NCBI GenBank assembly: GCA_965203435.1
Contig: CBDBCU010000005.1
Location: 62,001 to 126,000, forward strand
From: CBDBCU01 sp965203435
GTDB taxonomy: Bacteria > Chloroflexota > Dehalococcoidia > Lucifugimonadales > UBA3495
DNA length: 64,000 bases
Reading direction: 5' to 3'
Shown here: one piece after another, positions 25,252-33,590 of the stretch
How positions within the stretch are numbered: position 1 is the stretch's first letter
How the letters are laid out: the number at the start of each line of letters is the position of its first letter
Notes under the pieces: model-generated
Database searches by the model: none
Seen by the model: only the letters and a program-made list of their open reading frames with translations
What the model was told of the DNA's origin: nothing
Translations under genes and position numbers: made by a program

Positions 25252-27585
25252 TTGCCTTTCCGCAAAAAAGTCCTTTACTACGGCTTGCTGCTGCTGCTGA
25301 CCCTGCTGGTTCTCGAGGGGATGGCCGGGCGCGCCTATTATGCGGCTTATGTCCAAGAGGAGGGCCGCGGCTGGCAGGATGCGCCGGCGCGTTCGGACCT
25401 CCGCCCCGATTCGCCTAATTACATCGAGCTACGCCATCCCTTTTATGGCTTTACCGAGCGGTGGCCGGGCCACGCCGTGAATGCCGCGCCGCCCCAACAG
25501 CGGCGGGAGGATGCAGTAGTTATCGGCTTGCTGGGCGGCTCGGTAGCGGCGGCCGTCAATCCCTTTTTCCAGGAGGCCCTGAACCGCTGGTTTGCCGCCA
25601 GCCAGCTGCCGCGGCAGCCGTTAGTCTTTAACTTGGCGGTCAGCGGCGCCAAACAACCGCAGCAGACGCTGATTGTCGCCGACAATTTGCTGCAAGGCGG
25701 CGAGTTTGACCTGATCGTCAATCTGGACGGGGCTAATGAAGTTCTCAACAGCGGGGACAATCGGCTTAACAACGGCGTATTTCCCTTCCTGCCCGGGCGG
25801 TGGGACAAGCGGGTGGGTTTGTCCCGCGAGGAGATTTTACTGGCGGGACAAATTGGGATTTTGCGCCGGGAACAGGCGCGGCTGGCGGCGCTCCGGGAAA
25901 CTTCTATCCTGCGCTGGTCCGCCCTTTTCGGACTGGCGACCCGCTGGCGGCAGGAAAGAATCGCGGCCGCGATTATCCAACGGAACCGGCAACTGGCGGC
26001 AACGAAATCGGATTACCGCCTGGAGAAACACGGCCCCGGAAACTGGCCGGCGGCGGACGAACTGTTTCCGGAGGCGGCCCGGGTCTGGTATCGGGGGTCG
26101 CTGCTGCTGTCCCGGCTGGCGGCCGGGGCCGGGGCTGACTATTACCATTTTTTGCAGCCTAATCCCCATCTGCCGGGATCCAAGCCTTTGAGCGGCGAGG
26201 AACTGTTAGCGGCCTATAAACCGGACGGCAGCAACGGCTCCGCGGCGATTAAGGGCTACCCCCTGCTGCGGCAGTTCAACCGGGATTTGCCGGGCCAGGG
26301 GATCAATTACTTTGACTTGACCGGAATTTTCGTTGACCGCCCGGAAACCCTGTATATTGATGACTGCTGCCACTTGAACGCCCGGGGGTACGAACTGCTG
26401 GCGGCGGCGATGGTACGGCGGATGGAGCCGGCTTTATCGCGCTGGGGACAGGAAAACCCGGCCAAACCGGTTTCCGTCCTGGCCGCCGGGCGGCGGCCGG
26501 CGGAAGCGAAATTTAACTCCTTACCCCCCCCCCCGCCGGCTTTCTTGGTGTCCCTGCAGGATAATGGCAAAAGGCTGCGGTATGTCCGGCGGCCCTGCGC
26601 CCCGGAGGATTTGGCAGCCGAGTTCTTTCTGCACTTGACCCCGTGGGATTTGCGGGATCTGCCGCCGCACTATCAAGGGCAAGGTTTTGACAGCCGGCCT
26701 TTCCGCCTCGCGGCGGCCAAAGGCCATTTCGCGCCGTGGCAGTGCACGGCGCGAATACCGCTGCCGGGTTATCCCGTCGCCACCCTGCGGACGGGGCAGT
26801 ATGTCCCTGGTCAAGGCGATTTGTGGTCCACGGAGTTAATTATTCCGGCCGACCTCGGCTACCTGCGGGCTGATTACGCCGCCTTGTCCACTGTGGCACC
26901 GGCGGCCCGGGACTATTTCGACCTGTTTACCCGGGACAATAAGCTGTTTTACCGGCGGGAATCCTGCGCGGCTGCGGATACGGCGGCCGGGTTTTTCCTG
27001 CACATCGTCCCGGAGGATCCCGCCGATTTGCCGGCGGAGCGGCGGGCGGCCGGCTTTGCCTATCGGGGTTTTGACTTTGCCCGCCGCGGCGGTCATTTCG
27101 ACGGCAAGTGTCTGGCGGCGATTGCCCTGCCCAACTATCCCATCAAGGAAATCCGCACCGGGCAAAATATCCCCGGCCAAGGGGATTTGTGGTCAGTAGA
27201 GCTAATCGCCGCGCCGGACTATGACCAACTGCGGGCCGACTACGCCGCCCTGGCCGCAGCGGAACCGGCGGCCCGGGACTACTTCGCCTTGTATTGGCAG
27301 GAGGGCCGGCTGCTTTACTTGCGGGAATCCTGCGCGGCGGCGGATACGGCGGCCGGCTTTTTCCTGCATATCGTCCCGGAGGATGTAGCCGATTTGCCGG
27401 CGGAACGGCAGGCCGCCGGCTTTGCCCACGGCGGCTTTGCCTTTGTCCGCCAAGGCGGCCATTTCGATGGAAAGTGTCTGGCGTCCGTTCCTCTGCCGGA
27501 CTATCTCATCAAGGAAATGCGGACGGGGCAGCATATTCCCGGCCAGGGCGATTTGTGGTCGGTGCGATTATCGACCGCGCCCTAG
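25252..27585 (+). CDS. SGNH-hydrolase-like membrane-anchored protein with triple C-terminal repeat, copy 1
   Basis: A 777-residue protein. N-terminal TM helix (KVLYYGLLLLLTLLVLEGMAG), then an SGNH/GDSL-like domain with GGS at 95-97 (nucleophile block), a central NLDGANE block, and DDCCHLN at 370-376, which supplies the Asp-x-x-His. After about residue 425 come three copies of a roughly 110-residue domain, each with a YxR..CA.ED/AD start, a WQC or GKC cysteine and the end TGQYxPGQGDLWS. Two cysteines per repeat suggest a disulfide. TTG 25252 is used: GGAAGG lies about 10 bases upstream and the second copy starts identically. It may act outside the membrane on acylated glycans; the substrate is unknown. 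Confidence 0.75.
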   Translation: MPFRKKVLYYGLLLLLTLLVLEGMAGRAYYAAYVQEEGRGWQDAPARSDLRPDSPNYIELRHPFYGFTERWPGHAVNAAPPQQRREDAVVIGLLGGSVAAAVNPFFQEALNRWFAASQLPRQPLVFNLAVSGAKQPQQTLIVADNLLQGGEFDLIVNLDGANEVLNSGDNRLNNGVFPFLPGRWDKRVGLSREEILLAGQIGILRREQARLAALRETSILRWSALFGLATRWRQERIAAAIIQRNRQLAATKSDYRLEKHGPGNWPAADELFPEAARVWYRGSLLLSRLAAGAGADYYHFLQPNPHLPGSKPLSGEELLAAYKPDGSNGSAAIKGYPLLRQFNRDLPGQGINYFDLTGIFVDRPETLYIDDCCHLNARGYELLAAAMVRRMEPALSRWGQENPAKPVSVLAAGRRPAEAKFNSLPPPPPAFLVSLQDNGKRLRYVRRPCAPEDLAAEFFLHLTPWDLRDLPPHYQGQGFDSRPFRLAAAKGHFAPWQCTARIPLPGYPVATLRTGQYVPGQGDLWSTELIIPADLGYLRADYAALSTVAPAARDYFDLFTRDNKLFYRRESCAAADTAAGFFLHIVPEDPADLPAERRAAGFAYRGFDFARRGGHFDGKCLAAIALPNYPIKEIRTGQNIPGQGDLWSVELIAAPDYDQLRADYAALAAAEPAARDYFALYWQEGRLLYLRESCAAADTAAGFFLHIVPEDVADLPAERQAAGFAHGGFAFVRQGGHFDGKCLASVPLPDYLIKEMRTGQHIPGQGDLWSVRLSTAP

Positions 27586-27727
27586 GGCCGCCGCCGGTTC
27601 CATAGAAAGCCGGCGGATTGCCAACCGGGTTCCAGGCAGCCAGCCGCCGCCCTTGCCGGAAAAGGGCGGCCGGTTTATCATCCATTCCGGGACATTCCAT
27701 ATCTTTCCCAAAGTCAGGGGGCAAGCT

Positions 27728-28438
27728 ATGACTACCACGCCCGCAATAGCCCCGGCACCGCCGGCTCCGGCCGTAACCGTAGCCCCGGTTGCCGCCCTTC
27801 CCCCGGAGCCGCAGACCCCGGAGCCGCGAATCCCGAAAGTCCGCAAGTTCACGGTAGCCGAATACTACCGGATGGCCGAAGTAGGCATCCTGGCTCCGGA
27901 GGAGCGGGTGCAGCTGATCGAGGGGGAAATTATCGTTATGCCGCCGCCAAGTCCGCCGCACTCAGGAACAATAATCCGTTCCAACCGCCTTTTATGGGGC
28001 CTGGCCGCTGACCAGTTTCTGGTCTGCATTCAGACCCCCTTGCATCTGGACGATGGTTCGGAGCCGGAGCCGGATGTTATGCTGGCACGGCCCCGAGCCG
28101 ATTGCTACGAAACGATCCATCCCACTCCGGCCGATACCTTTGTCGTCCTCGAGGTGTCGGACAGCACCCTGGAATTTGACCGCAACCGCAAAGCCCAGGT
28201 CTATGGGCGGGCCGGCGTAGCGCAAACCCTGGTATTGAACCTGCCGGAGGATTGCATCGAAAATTTCACCGAGCCGGGGCCGCAGGGCTACGGCCGCCAT
28301 ACCCTCCACCGGCGGGGCGACAAAATAAGGCTGGTCGCCCTGCCCGATGTGGAATTGGCGGTAGAGGATTTGCTGCCGCTGCTGCCGGCGGCGGAGGGGG
28401 ATACGGAAACGGTTGAGGATGCAGGCAAAGAGGGCTGA
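27728..28438 (+). CDS. Uma2 family endonuclease-like protein, copy 2
   Basis: A 236-residue paralogue of the copy at 24400, nearly identical at both ends. It differs mainly between residues about 66 and 112 (for example PSPPHSGTIIRSNRLLWGLA in place of MGPGHSGKIIRSGHLFYGLA). The catalytic set is intact: PDVML, FVVLEVSDST, DRNRK. It has an extra TPEP insertion near residue 31. The 85 bases upstream, including a GCCCTTGCC/AAAAGGGC hairpin, are also duplicated. Confidence 0.88.
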   Translation: MTTTPAIAPAPPAPAVTVAPVAALPPEPQTPEPRIPKVRKFTVAEYYRMAEVGILAPEERVQLIEGEIIVMPPPSPPHSGTIIRSNRLLWGLAADQFLVCIQTPLHLDDGSEPEPDVMLARPRADCYETIHPTPADTFVVLEVSDSTLEFDRNRKAQVYGRAGVAQTLVLNLPEDCIENFTEPGPQGYGRHTLHRRGDKIRLVALPDVELAVEDLLPLLPAAEGDTETVEDAGKEG

Positions 28439-28502
28439 GGGTTGCGGCGGCCGGTTTATCCATCCCTCCAGCGCCGCCTTGCCCCGCCCAGGCATTATAG
28501 CC

Positions 28503-28508
28503 TATAAT
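28503..28508 (+). promoter_or_regulatory. -10 element before SGNH copy 2
   Basis: TATAAT with TTGCCC 18 bases upstream (about 28479-28484). The same spacer occurs before copy 1 with the -10 changed to TACAAT (about 25168). So each SGNH gene appears to have its own promoter within the duplicated unit. Confidence 0.5.
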
Positions 28509-28585
28509 CAAATCGCCTTGCCCAGGGCTGAAAAGAATCCGGCGCGTAACCGGCCAATGAAATCCCCAAGGAAGGAAAAGCGGTT

Positions 28586-30919
28586 TTGCCTCTCCTCAAA
28601 AAAGTCCTCTACTACGGCTTAATGCTGGTCTTGACCCTGCTGGTTCTGGAGGGGATGGCCGCGCACGCCTATTATACGGCTTATGGGCAAGGGTATGGCC
28701 GCGGCTGGTGGGCGGCGCCGTCAGGTTCTACCCTCCCCCACGATGCGACTAATGTCCCCGAGCTACGGCATCCCTTTTACGGCTTTACCAAGTGGCTGCC
28801 GGACCGCGTCCTGAATACAGCGCCACCCCAACAGCGGCGGGAGGATATAGTAGTTATCGGTTTGCTAGGCGGCTCGGTAGCGCGGGATGTTCACTCTTTT
28901 CTGGAGGACGCCCTGAACCGCTGGTTTGCCGCTAACCGGCTGTCACGCCAGCCGGTAGTGCTCAACCTGGCTATGGGCAGCGCCAAACAACCCCAGCAGG
29001 CGATGATTCTGGCCAACAATCTGCTGCTGGGCGGCGAGTTCGACCTCATCGTCAATTTGGATGGGGTCAATGAACTGGCCCTCAGCACGGGGCTGAACCC
29101 GGAGAAAGGCATCTTTCCCTTCCTGCCCGAATTGTGGCATAAGCGGGTGGGGCTGACCCGCGAGGAGATTTTGCTGGCGGGACAGATCGGGATCTTGCGC
29201 CAGGAACAGGTCCGGCGGGCCGCGGCCGGGGCGACTTCCCCCCTGCGCTGGTCCGCCCTATTCGGGCTGGCGAACCGCTGGCGGCAGGAAAGAATCGCCG
29301 CCGCGATTCTCCAACGGAACCGGCAGCTGGCGGCCGCGGCGACGGATTACCGCCTGGAGAAACACGGCCCCGGAAACTGGCCGGCGTCGGACGAACTGTT
29401 TCCGGAGGCGGCCCGGGTCTGGTATCGCGGCTCGGTAACGCTGGATCGGCTGGCCGCCGTGGCCGGAGCCGACTATTACCACTTTTTGCAGCCCAGCCCG
29501 TATGTGCCGGGGGGCAAGCCTTTGAGCGGAGAGGAGCGGTTAGTGGCCTATAAGCCCGAGGGCCCCAACGGCTATGCGGCGACCCGGGGCTACCCGCTGC
29601 TGCGGCAGTTCAACTCGGATTTGCCCCGGCAGGGCATCAATTACTTTGACCTGACCGGCGTTTTCGTTGACCACCCGGAAACCCTGTATATCGATGACTG
29701 CTGTCACCTGAACCGGCGGGGGAATGAACTGCTGGCGGCGGAAATGATCCGGCGGATGGAGCCGGCCTTATTGCGCCGCAGCGGGGCCAGCCCGGCCGGG
29801 CCGGTTTCCGCCTTGGCCGCCGCCCGGCTTCCGGATCCGCCGGCCGCCAATTCCTTACCCTCCCCCCAGCCCTCCTTTCAAGTGTCCCTGCAGAACTACG
29901 GCAAAGAGCTGCGGTATGTCCGGGCCGGCTGCGCCCCGGAGGATATTGGCCCCGAGTTCTTTCTGCATTTGATACCGCGGAATTTGACCGACTTGCCGCA
30001 CCGGAACCAAGCCTACGGCGTTGCCAGCTGGCCTTTCAACTTTACGGCGCGCGGCGGCCAATTCGCGCCGTGGCAATGCACGCTGCAATTTCGCCTGCCC
30101 GGTTATCCCCTGGCCGCTTTGCGTACCGGGCAGTATGTCCCCGGGCAGGGCGATTTGTGGTCCACGGAGTTAATCATCCCGCCCAACCCCGACGAACTGC
30201 GGGCCTATTATACCGCCGCGGCCGCCGCTAATCCGGCGGCCCGGGACTCCTTCGCTTTGTATGAACTGGACAACCGCCTGATTTACCGGAGGGAATCCTG
30301 CGCGGCGGCGGATACTGCGCCCGAATTTTTCCTGCACATCGTCCCGGAGGATCCTGCCGATTTGCCCGAGGATAGTCGGGCGGCCGGCTTTGTCCATTGG
30401 GGTTTTGCCTTTGCCCGCTGGGGCGGGCATTTCGACGGGAAATGCCTGGCGGCCGTTGGCCTGCCCCCCTATCCCATCAAGGAAATCCGCACCGGGCAGC
30501 ACATCCCCGGGCAAGGGGATTTGTGGTCGGTGGATTTAATCGCCGCGCCGGACTATGACCAACTGCGGGCCGACTACGCCGCCCTGGCCGCAGCGGAACC
30601 GGCAGAGCGGGATTACTTTGACTTGTATCGGCGGAATAACCAGCTGCTTTACTTGCGGGAATCCTGCGCGGCGACGGATACGGCGGCCGAATTTTTCCTG
30701 CATATCGTCCCGGAGGATGTAGCCGATTTGCCGGTGGATAGGCAGGAGGCCGGCTTTGCCCATGGGGGCTTTGATTTTGTCCGCCGCGGCGGCCATTTCG
30801 ACGGCAAGTGCCTGGCGGCCGTTCCTTTGCCGGATTATCCCATTAAAGAAATGCGGACGGGGCAACATATCCCCGGCCAGGGCGATTTGTGGTCGGCGCG
30901 ATTATCGGCCGCGCCCTAG
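28586..30919 (+). CDS. SGNH-hydrolase-like membrane-anchored protein with triple C-terminal repeat, copy 2
   Basis: A 777-residue paralogue of the gene at 25252, co-linear over its full length, with the same TM anchor, GGS block, NLDGVNE block, DDCCHLN block and three C-terminal repeats. Divergence is spread along the gene and is higher in the first two C-terminal repeats than in the last. Start TTG 28586 with GGAAGG upstream, as in copy 1. That both copies remain full length argues that both are functional. Confidence 0.75.
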   Translation: MPLLKKVLYYGLMLVLTLLVLEGMAAHAYYTAYGQGYGRGWWAAPSGSTLPHDATNVPELRHPFYGFTKWLPDRVLNTAPPQQRREDIVVIGLLGGSVARDVHSFLEDALNRWFAANRLSRQPVVLNLAMGSAKQPQQAMILANNLLLGGEFDLIVNLDGVNELALSTGLNPEKGIFPFLPELWHKRVGLTREEILLAGQIGILRQEQVRRAAAGATSPLRWSALFGLANRWRQERIAAAILQRNRQLAAAATDYRLEKHGPGNWPASDELFPEAARVWYRGSVTLDRLAAVAGADYYHFLQPSPYVPGGKPLSGEERLVAYKPEGPNGYAATRGYPLLRQFNSDLPRQGINYFDLTGVFVDHPETLYIDDCCHLNRRGNELLAAEMIRRMEPALLRRSGASPAGPVSALAAARLPDPPAANSLPSPQPSFQVSLQNYGKELRYVRAGCAPEDIGPEFFLHLIPRNLTDLPHRNQAYGVASWPFNFTARGGQFAPWQCTLQFRLPGYPLAALRTGQYVPGQGDLWSTELIIPPNPDELRAYYTAAAAANPAARDSFALYELDNRLIYRRESCAAADTAPEFFLHIVPEDPADLPEDSRAAGFVHWGFAFARWGGHFDGKCLAAVGLPPYPIKEIRTGQHIPGQGDLWSVDLIAAPDYDQLRADYAALAAAEPAERDYFDLYRRNNQLLYLRESCAATDTAAEFFLHIVPEDVADLPVDRQEAGFAHGGFDFVRRGGHFDGKCLAAVPLPDYPIKEMRTGQHIPGQGDLWSARLSAAP

Positions 30920-31064
30920 GGCCGCCGGCGGTTCTCCCGAAAGCCGGCGGCTTGCCAACCCGGTTCCGAGCCGGCGGCCGCCCTTGCCGGAAAAGGGCGG
31001 CCGGTTTATCATAAATTCTGGCACATTCCCATCCCCTAATCTTTCCCAAAATCAGGGGGCAGTA

Positions 31065-31775
31065 ATGACTACTACGCCCACAATAGCCCCGGCACCGCCG
31101 GCCCTGGCCGTAACCGTGGCCTCAGTTGCCGCCCTTCCCCCGGAGCCGCAGACCTCGGAGCCGCAAATCCCGAAAGTCCGCAAGTTCACGGTGGCCGAAT
31201 ACTACCGGATGGCCGAAGGAGGCATCTTGGCTCCGGAGGAGCGGGTGCAGCTGATCGAGGGGGAAATTATCGTTATGCCGCCGCAAAGTCCGCCGCACGC
31301 CGGGACTAGGAACAAGTGTTATCGTCTGCTTTATCTGGCGGAGAATGACCGGTTTCATACCCGCATCCAGAACCCGCTGCGGCTGGACAACTATTCCGAG
31401 CCGGAGCCGGATGTTATTCTGCTGCGGCCCCGGGCGGACAATTATATTACCGCCCATCCCACTCCGGCGGATACCTTTGTCGTCCTCGAGGTTTCGGACA
31501 GCACCCTGGACTACGACCGGCGTCATAAAGCCCAGGTCTATGGGCGGGCCGGCGTGGCGCAAACCCTGGTGCTGAACCTGCCGGAGGATTGTATCGAAAA
31601 CTTTACCGAGCCGGGGCCGCAGGGCTACGCTTGCCATACTATCCACCGGCGGGGCGACAAAATCCGGCTGATTGCCCTGCCGGATTTGGAATTGGCGGTA
31701 GAGGACTTGCTGCCGCTGCGGCCGGCGGCGGAGGGGGATACGGATACGGTTGAGGATAAGGGCAAAGAGGGTTGA
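31065..31775 (+). CDS. Uma2 family endonuclease-like protein, copy 3
   Basis: A 236-residue third paralogue. The N-terminus (to about residue 66) and the C-terminus (from about residue 155) match copies 1 and 2 closely, but the central part (TRNKCYRLLYLAENDRFHTR, then QNPLRLDNY) is strongly diverged, as is SDSTLDYDRRHK. Catalytic PDVIL, EVSDST and the Lys are present. No SGNH gene follows; the module ends here. Confidence 0.86.
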   Translation: MTTTPTIAPAPPALAVTVASVAALPPEPQTSEPQIPKVRKFTVAEYYRMAEGGILAPEERVQLIEGEIIVMPPQSPPHAGTRNKCYRLLYLAENDRFHTRIQNPLRLDNYSEPEPDVILLRPRADNYITAHPTPADTFVVLEVSDSTLDYDRRHKAQVYGRAGVAQTLVLNLPEDCIENFTEPGPQGYACHTIHRRGDKIRLIALPDLELAVEDLLPLRPAAEGDTDTVEDKGKEG

Positions 31776-31836
31776 GGGTTTGGGGATGGCGTAGATTTGG
31801 GGGAGCAGGTTTGCGCTAATGTCACCGGGCTATTCC

Positions 31837-32139
31837 CTACGGTTGCTGAGATCCAACCACCGCCAAGGACTCCCCTCCGTTGACTTCCGTAGCGGCCCGG
31901 ACTAGATCCAGGTCATAGATATGTTGCAGGTTCAGCCAGAACTCCGGCGTCATTGCCAAAGCCTGGCCCAACCGCAGGGCCGTGTCCGCCGTAATTCCCC
32001 GGCGGCCGTGGATAATCTGGCTAACCCGCGCCGGAGGCACGTCCATCGCTTGGGCCAAACGGTATTGGCTGAGGCCCAATTCCGCCAGCATTTCCGCCAG
32101 ATGTTCCCCCGGATGCACCGGCCCATCGCCCGCCATCAT
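31837..32139 (-). CDS. higA: HigA-family antitoxin (XRE/VapI type)
   Basis: A 100-residue helix-turn-helix protein: HPGEHLAEMLAELGLSQYRLAQAMDVPPARVSQIIHGRRGIT is the typical HigA/VapI N-terminus with the HTH, and MTPEFWLNLQ is the family's third block. It lies 17 bases after the toxin gene. Binds and neutralises HigB and represses its own operon in characterised systems. GGGAGG sits 7 bases before ATG 32139. Confidence 0.93.
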   Translation of the reverse strand: MMAGDGPVHPGEHLAEMLAELGLSQYRLAQAMDVPPARVSQIIHGRRGITADTALRLGQALAMTPEFWLNLQHIYDLDLVRAATEVNGGESLAVVGSQQP

Positions 32140-32156
32140 TGCCTTGCCTCCCGATT

Positions 32157-32435
32157 CTAGTGGTAGTCAACCACCTCGATTTCCGCCGCCCTTTGTTCCC
32201 GCCAGACAAAACAGACTCGCCACTGGTCGTTAATGCGGATGCTGTGTTGGCCGGCCCGGTCGCCGCGCAAAGCCTCCAAGCGGTGGGATGGCGGCGTCCG
32301 CAAATCGCTTAACGCCGCGGCCGCCAATACCCGCTGCAAGCGCATCCGCGCCCGCCGCCGCAGCTCCGGAGGCAGCCAGCGCACCGGCTCGCCCCGGAAA
32401 ATTCGCTCCGTATCATTGTCCTTAAAGGGATTCAC
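32157..32435 (-). CDS. higB: HigB-family (RelE superfamily) toxin
   Basis: A 92-residue RelE/ParE-fold toxin. The segment LEALRGDRAGQHSIRINDQWRVCFVW is the HigB signature, ending in the VDYH C-terminus with the terminal His. Such toxins cleave mRNA on the ribosome. The start is GTG 32435. Toxin before antitoxin is the usual HigBA order. Confidence 0.93.
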   Translation of the reverse strand: MNPFKDNDTERIFRGEPVRWLPPELRRRARMRLQRVLAAAALSDLRTPPSHRLEALRGDRAGQHSIRINDQWRVCFVWREQRAAEIEVVDYH

Positions 32436-32488
32436 TAGACCCTATATTAGCGCCGGGCGTTAATAATGGCAAGGATAATCAACTTTAG

Positions 32489-33181
32489 TTAATTCCCAAA
32501 ATCCCCCGCCGCCGCACCCTCCCCTGCCGCCGGCCCGTGCAGGCGGCCGTGGGATAAAGTTGCCGTCCGGTTGCCCCAATCCCGGCCCAGGGCGGCGTTG
32601 TGGGTGGTCATTACTACGGCGCGGCCGGCGTCTGTCCATTCCCGCAGGATGGCGGCCAGGGCCGCTACCGAATCGGCATCCAATCCCGACTCCGGTTCAT
32701 CCAGCAGCAGCAGCGGCGGGCGGTGCAGCAGAGCCCGGGCAATTGACAACCGTTTCTGCATTCCATGCGACAAGCTGCGGACGCGGCGGTCGGCCCGGCG
32801 GGTCATTCCCACCTGGTCTAAAACCTCAGCCACCCGGCCGGGCAAATCGGGCAGGGCATACAGGCGGCCGTAAAAAGTCAGGTTTTCCCGGCCGGTCAAA
32901 TCATCATAGAGAAAACCGCGATGAGCCACTACCCCCACCTGGCGGCGGGCGGCGGATCCCTGGCGGCGCAGGTCAAAACCGGCCAAGCGGACGCGGCCGC
33001 CGTCGGGCCGGGTTAATCCTGACAAAATCCGTAGCAGAGTAGTTTTGCCGGAGCCGTTGGCCCCGAAAATAACCAACGCCTCCCCCCAAGCCACGGTCAA
33101 ATCCAAATCAGCCAGTACCGGCCCGGCTCCGAATCCCTTTTGCAGCCCGGCCGCGGCCAAGGCATAGGGCGCATCCGCCAC
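32489..33181 (-). CDS. ccmA: ABC transporter ATP-binding protein, CcmA-like
   Basis: A 230-residue ABC ATPase: Walker A GANGSGKTT at 40-48, signature LSHGMQKR at about 133, Walker B LLLLDEP near 157-163. The segment VVAHRGFLYDDLTGRENLTFYGRLY is the CcmA-like Q-loop region of heme-export ATPases. No CcmB permease lies next to it; HigBA follows downstream and repeats lie upstream. It may act with the cytochrome c maturation genes at 9-14 kb, but this is inferred. The start is GTG 33181 with GAGG upstream. Confidence 0.75.
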   Translation of the reverse strand: MADAPYALAAAGLQKGFGAGPVLADLDLTVAWGEALVIFGANGSGKTTLLRILSGLTRPDGGRVRLAGFDLRRQGSAARRQVGVVAHRGFLYDDLTGRENLTFYGRLYALPDLPGRVAEVLDQVGMTRRADRRVRSLSHGMQKRLSIARALLHRPPLLLLDEPESGLDADSVAALAAILREWTDAGRAVVMTTHNAALGRDWGNRTATLSHGRLHGPAAGEGAAAGDFGN

Positions 33182-33291
33182 GCTTAACCTCTTTCCCGGA
33201 AATAAAATTGGCCGCCGGTCAATTGCATATACTTTTATTCGGGCGTGTTGACTTGGGTATTGACGCCCCGGATAGCCAGCCCCTTTGCTAT

Positions 33292-33383
33292 GTCATTCCG
33301 AGCGTAGCCGAGTTATCTAAAATGCCCGCCCTTGACTCCTCACTGGATTTTTAGATTCCTCGGCTACGCTCGGAATGACATAG
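33292..33383. repeat. Family C palindromic element
   Basis: TGTCATTCCGAGCGTAGCCG at the left end and CGGCTACGCTCGGAATGACA at the right end enclose about 50 bases. A second copy is at 56776-56871. Confidence 0.9.
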
Positions 33384-33404
33384 TAGGTCGGTTGCTGCCG
33401 CTCT

Positions 33405-33507
33405 ACCGTCCTTCCCGCGTAAGCGGGAATCCAGAGCGGCGCTACCCCAGGATAGCCGCAACCCCGGCAAGCAACCACTGGATTCCCGCTTACGCGGGAA
33501 TGACGGT
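33405..33507. repeat. Family A palindromic element
   Basis: Complete copy; the left arm has the GTCCTTCCC variant. A further degenerate right arm follows at 33517-33546. Confidence 0.92.
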
Positions 33508-33590
33508 TGCTATGGCCTGGATTCCCCCTTGCGCGGGAAAGACGGTAAGAGAGTTGCAACCCCTTTCCCCCTAGTATATGCTATGCCCCT

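Noticed and set aside
24319..31775. Composite transposon explanation of the Uma2/SGNH array
   Set aside because: No transposase gene and no terminal inverted repeats flank the modules. Simple tandem duplication fits the constant period better.
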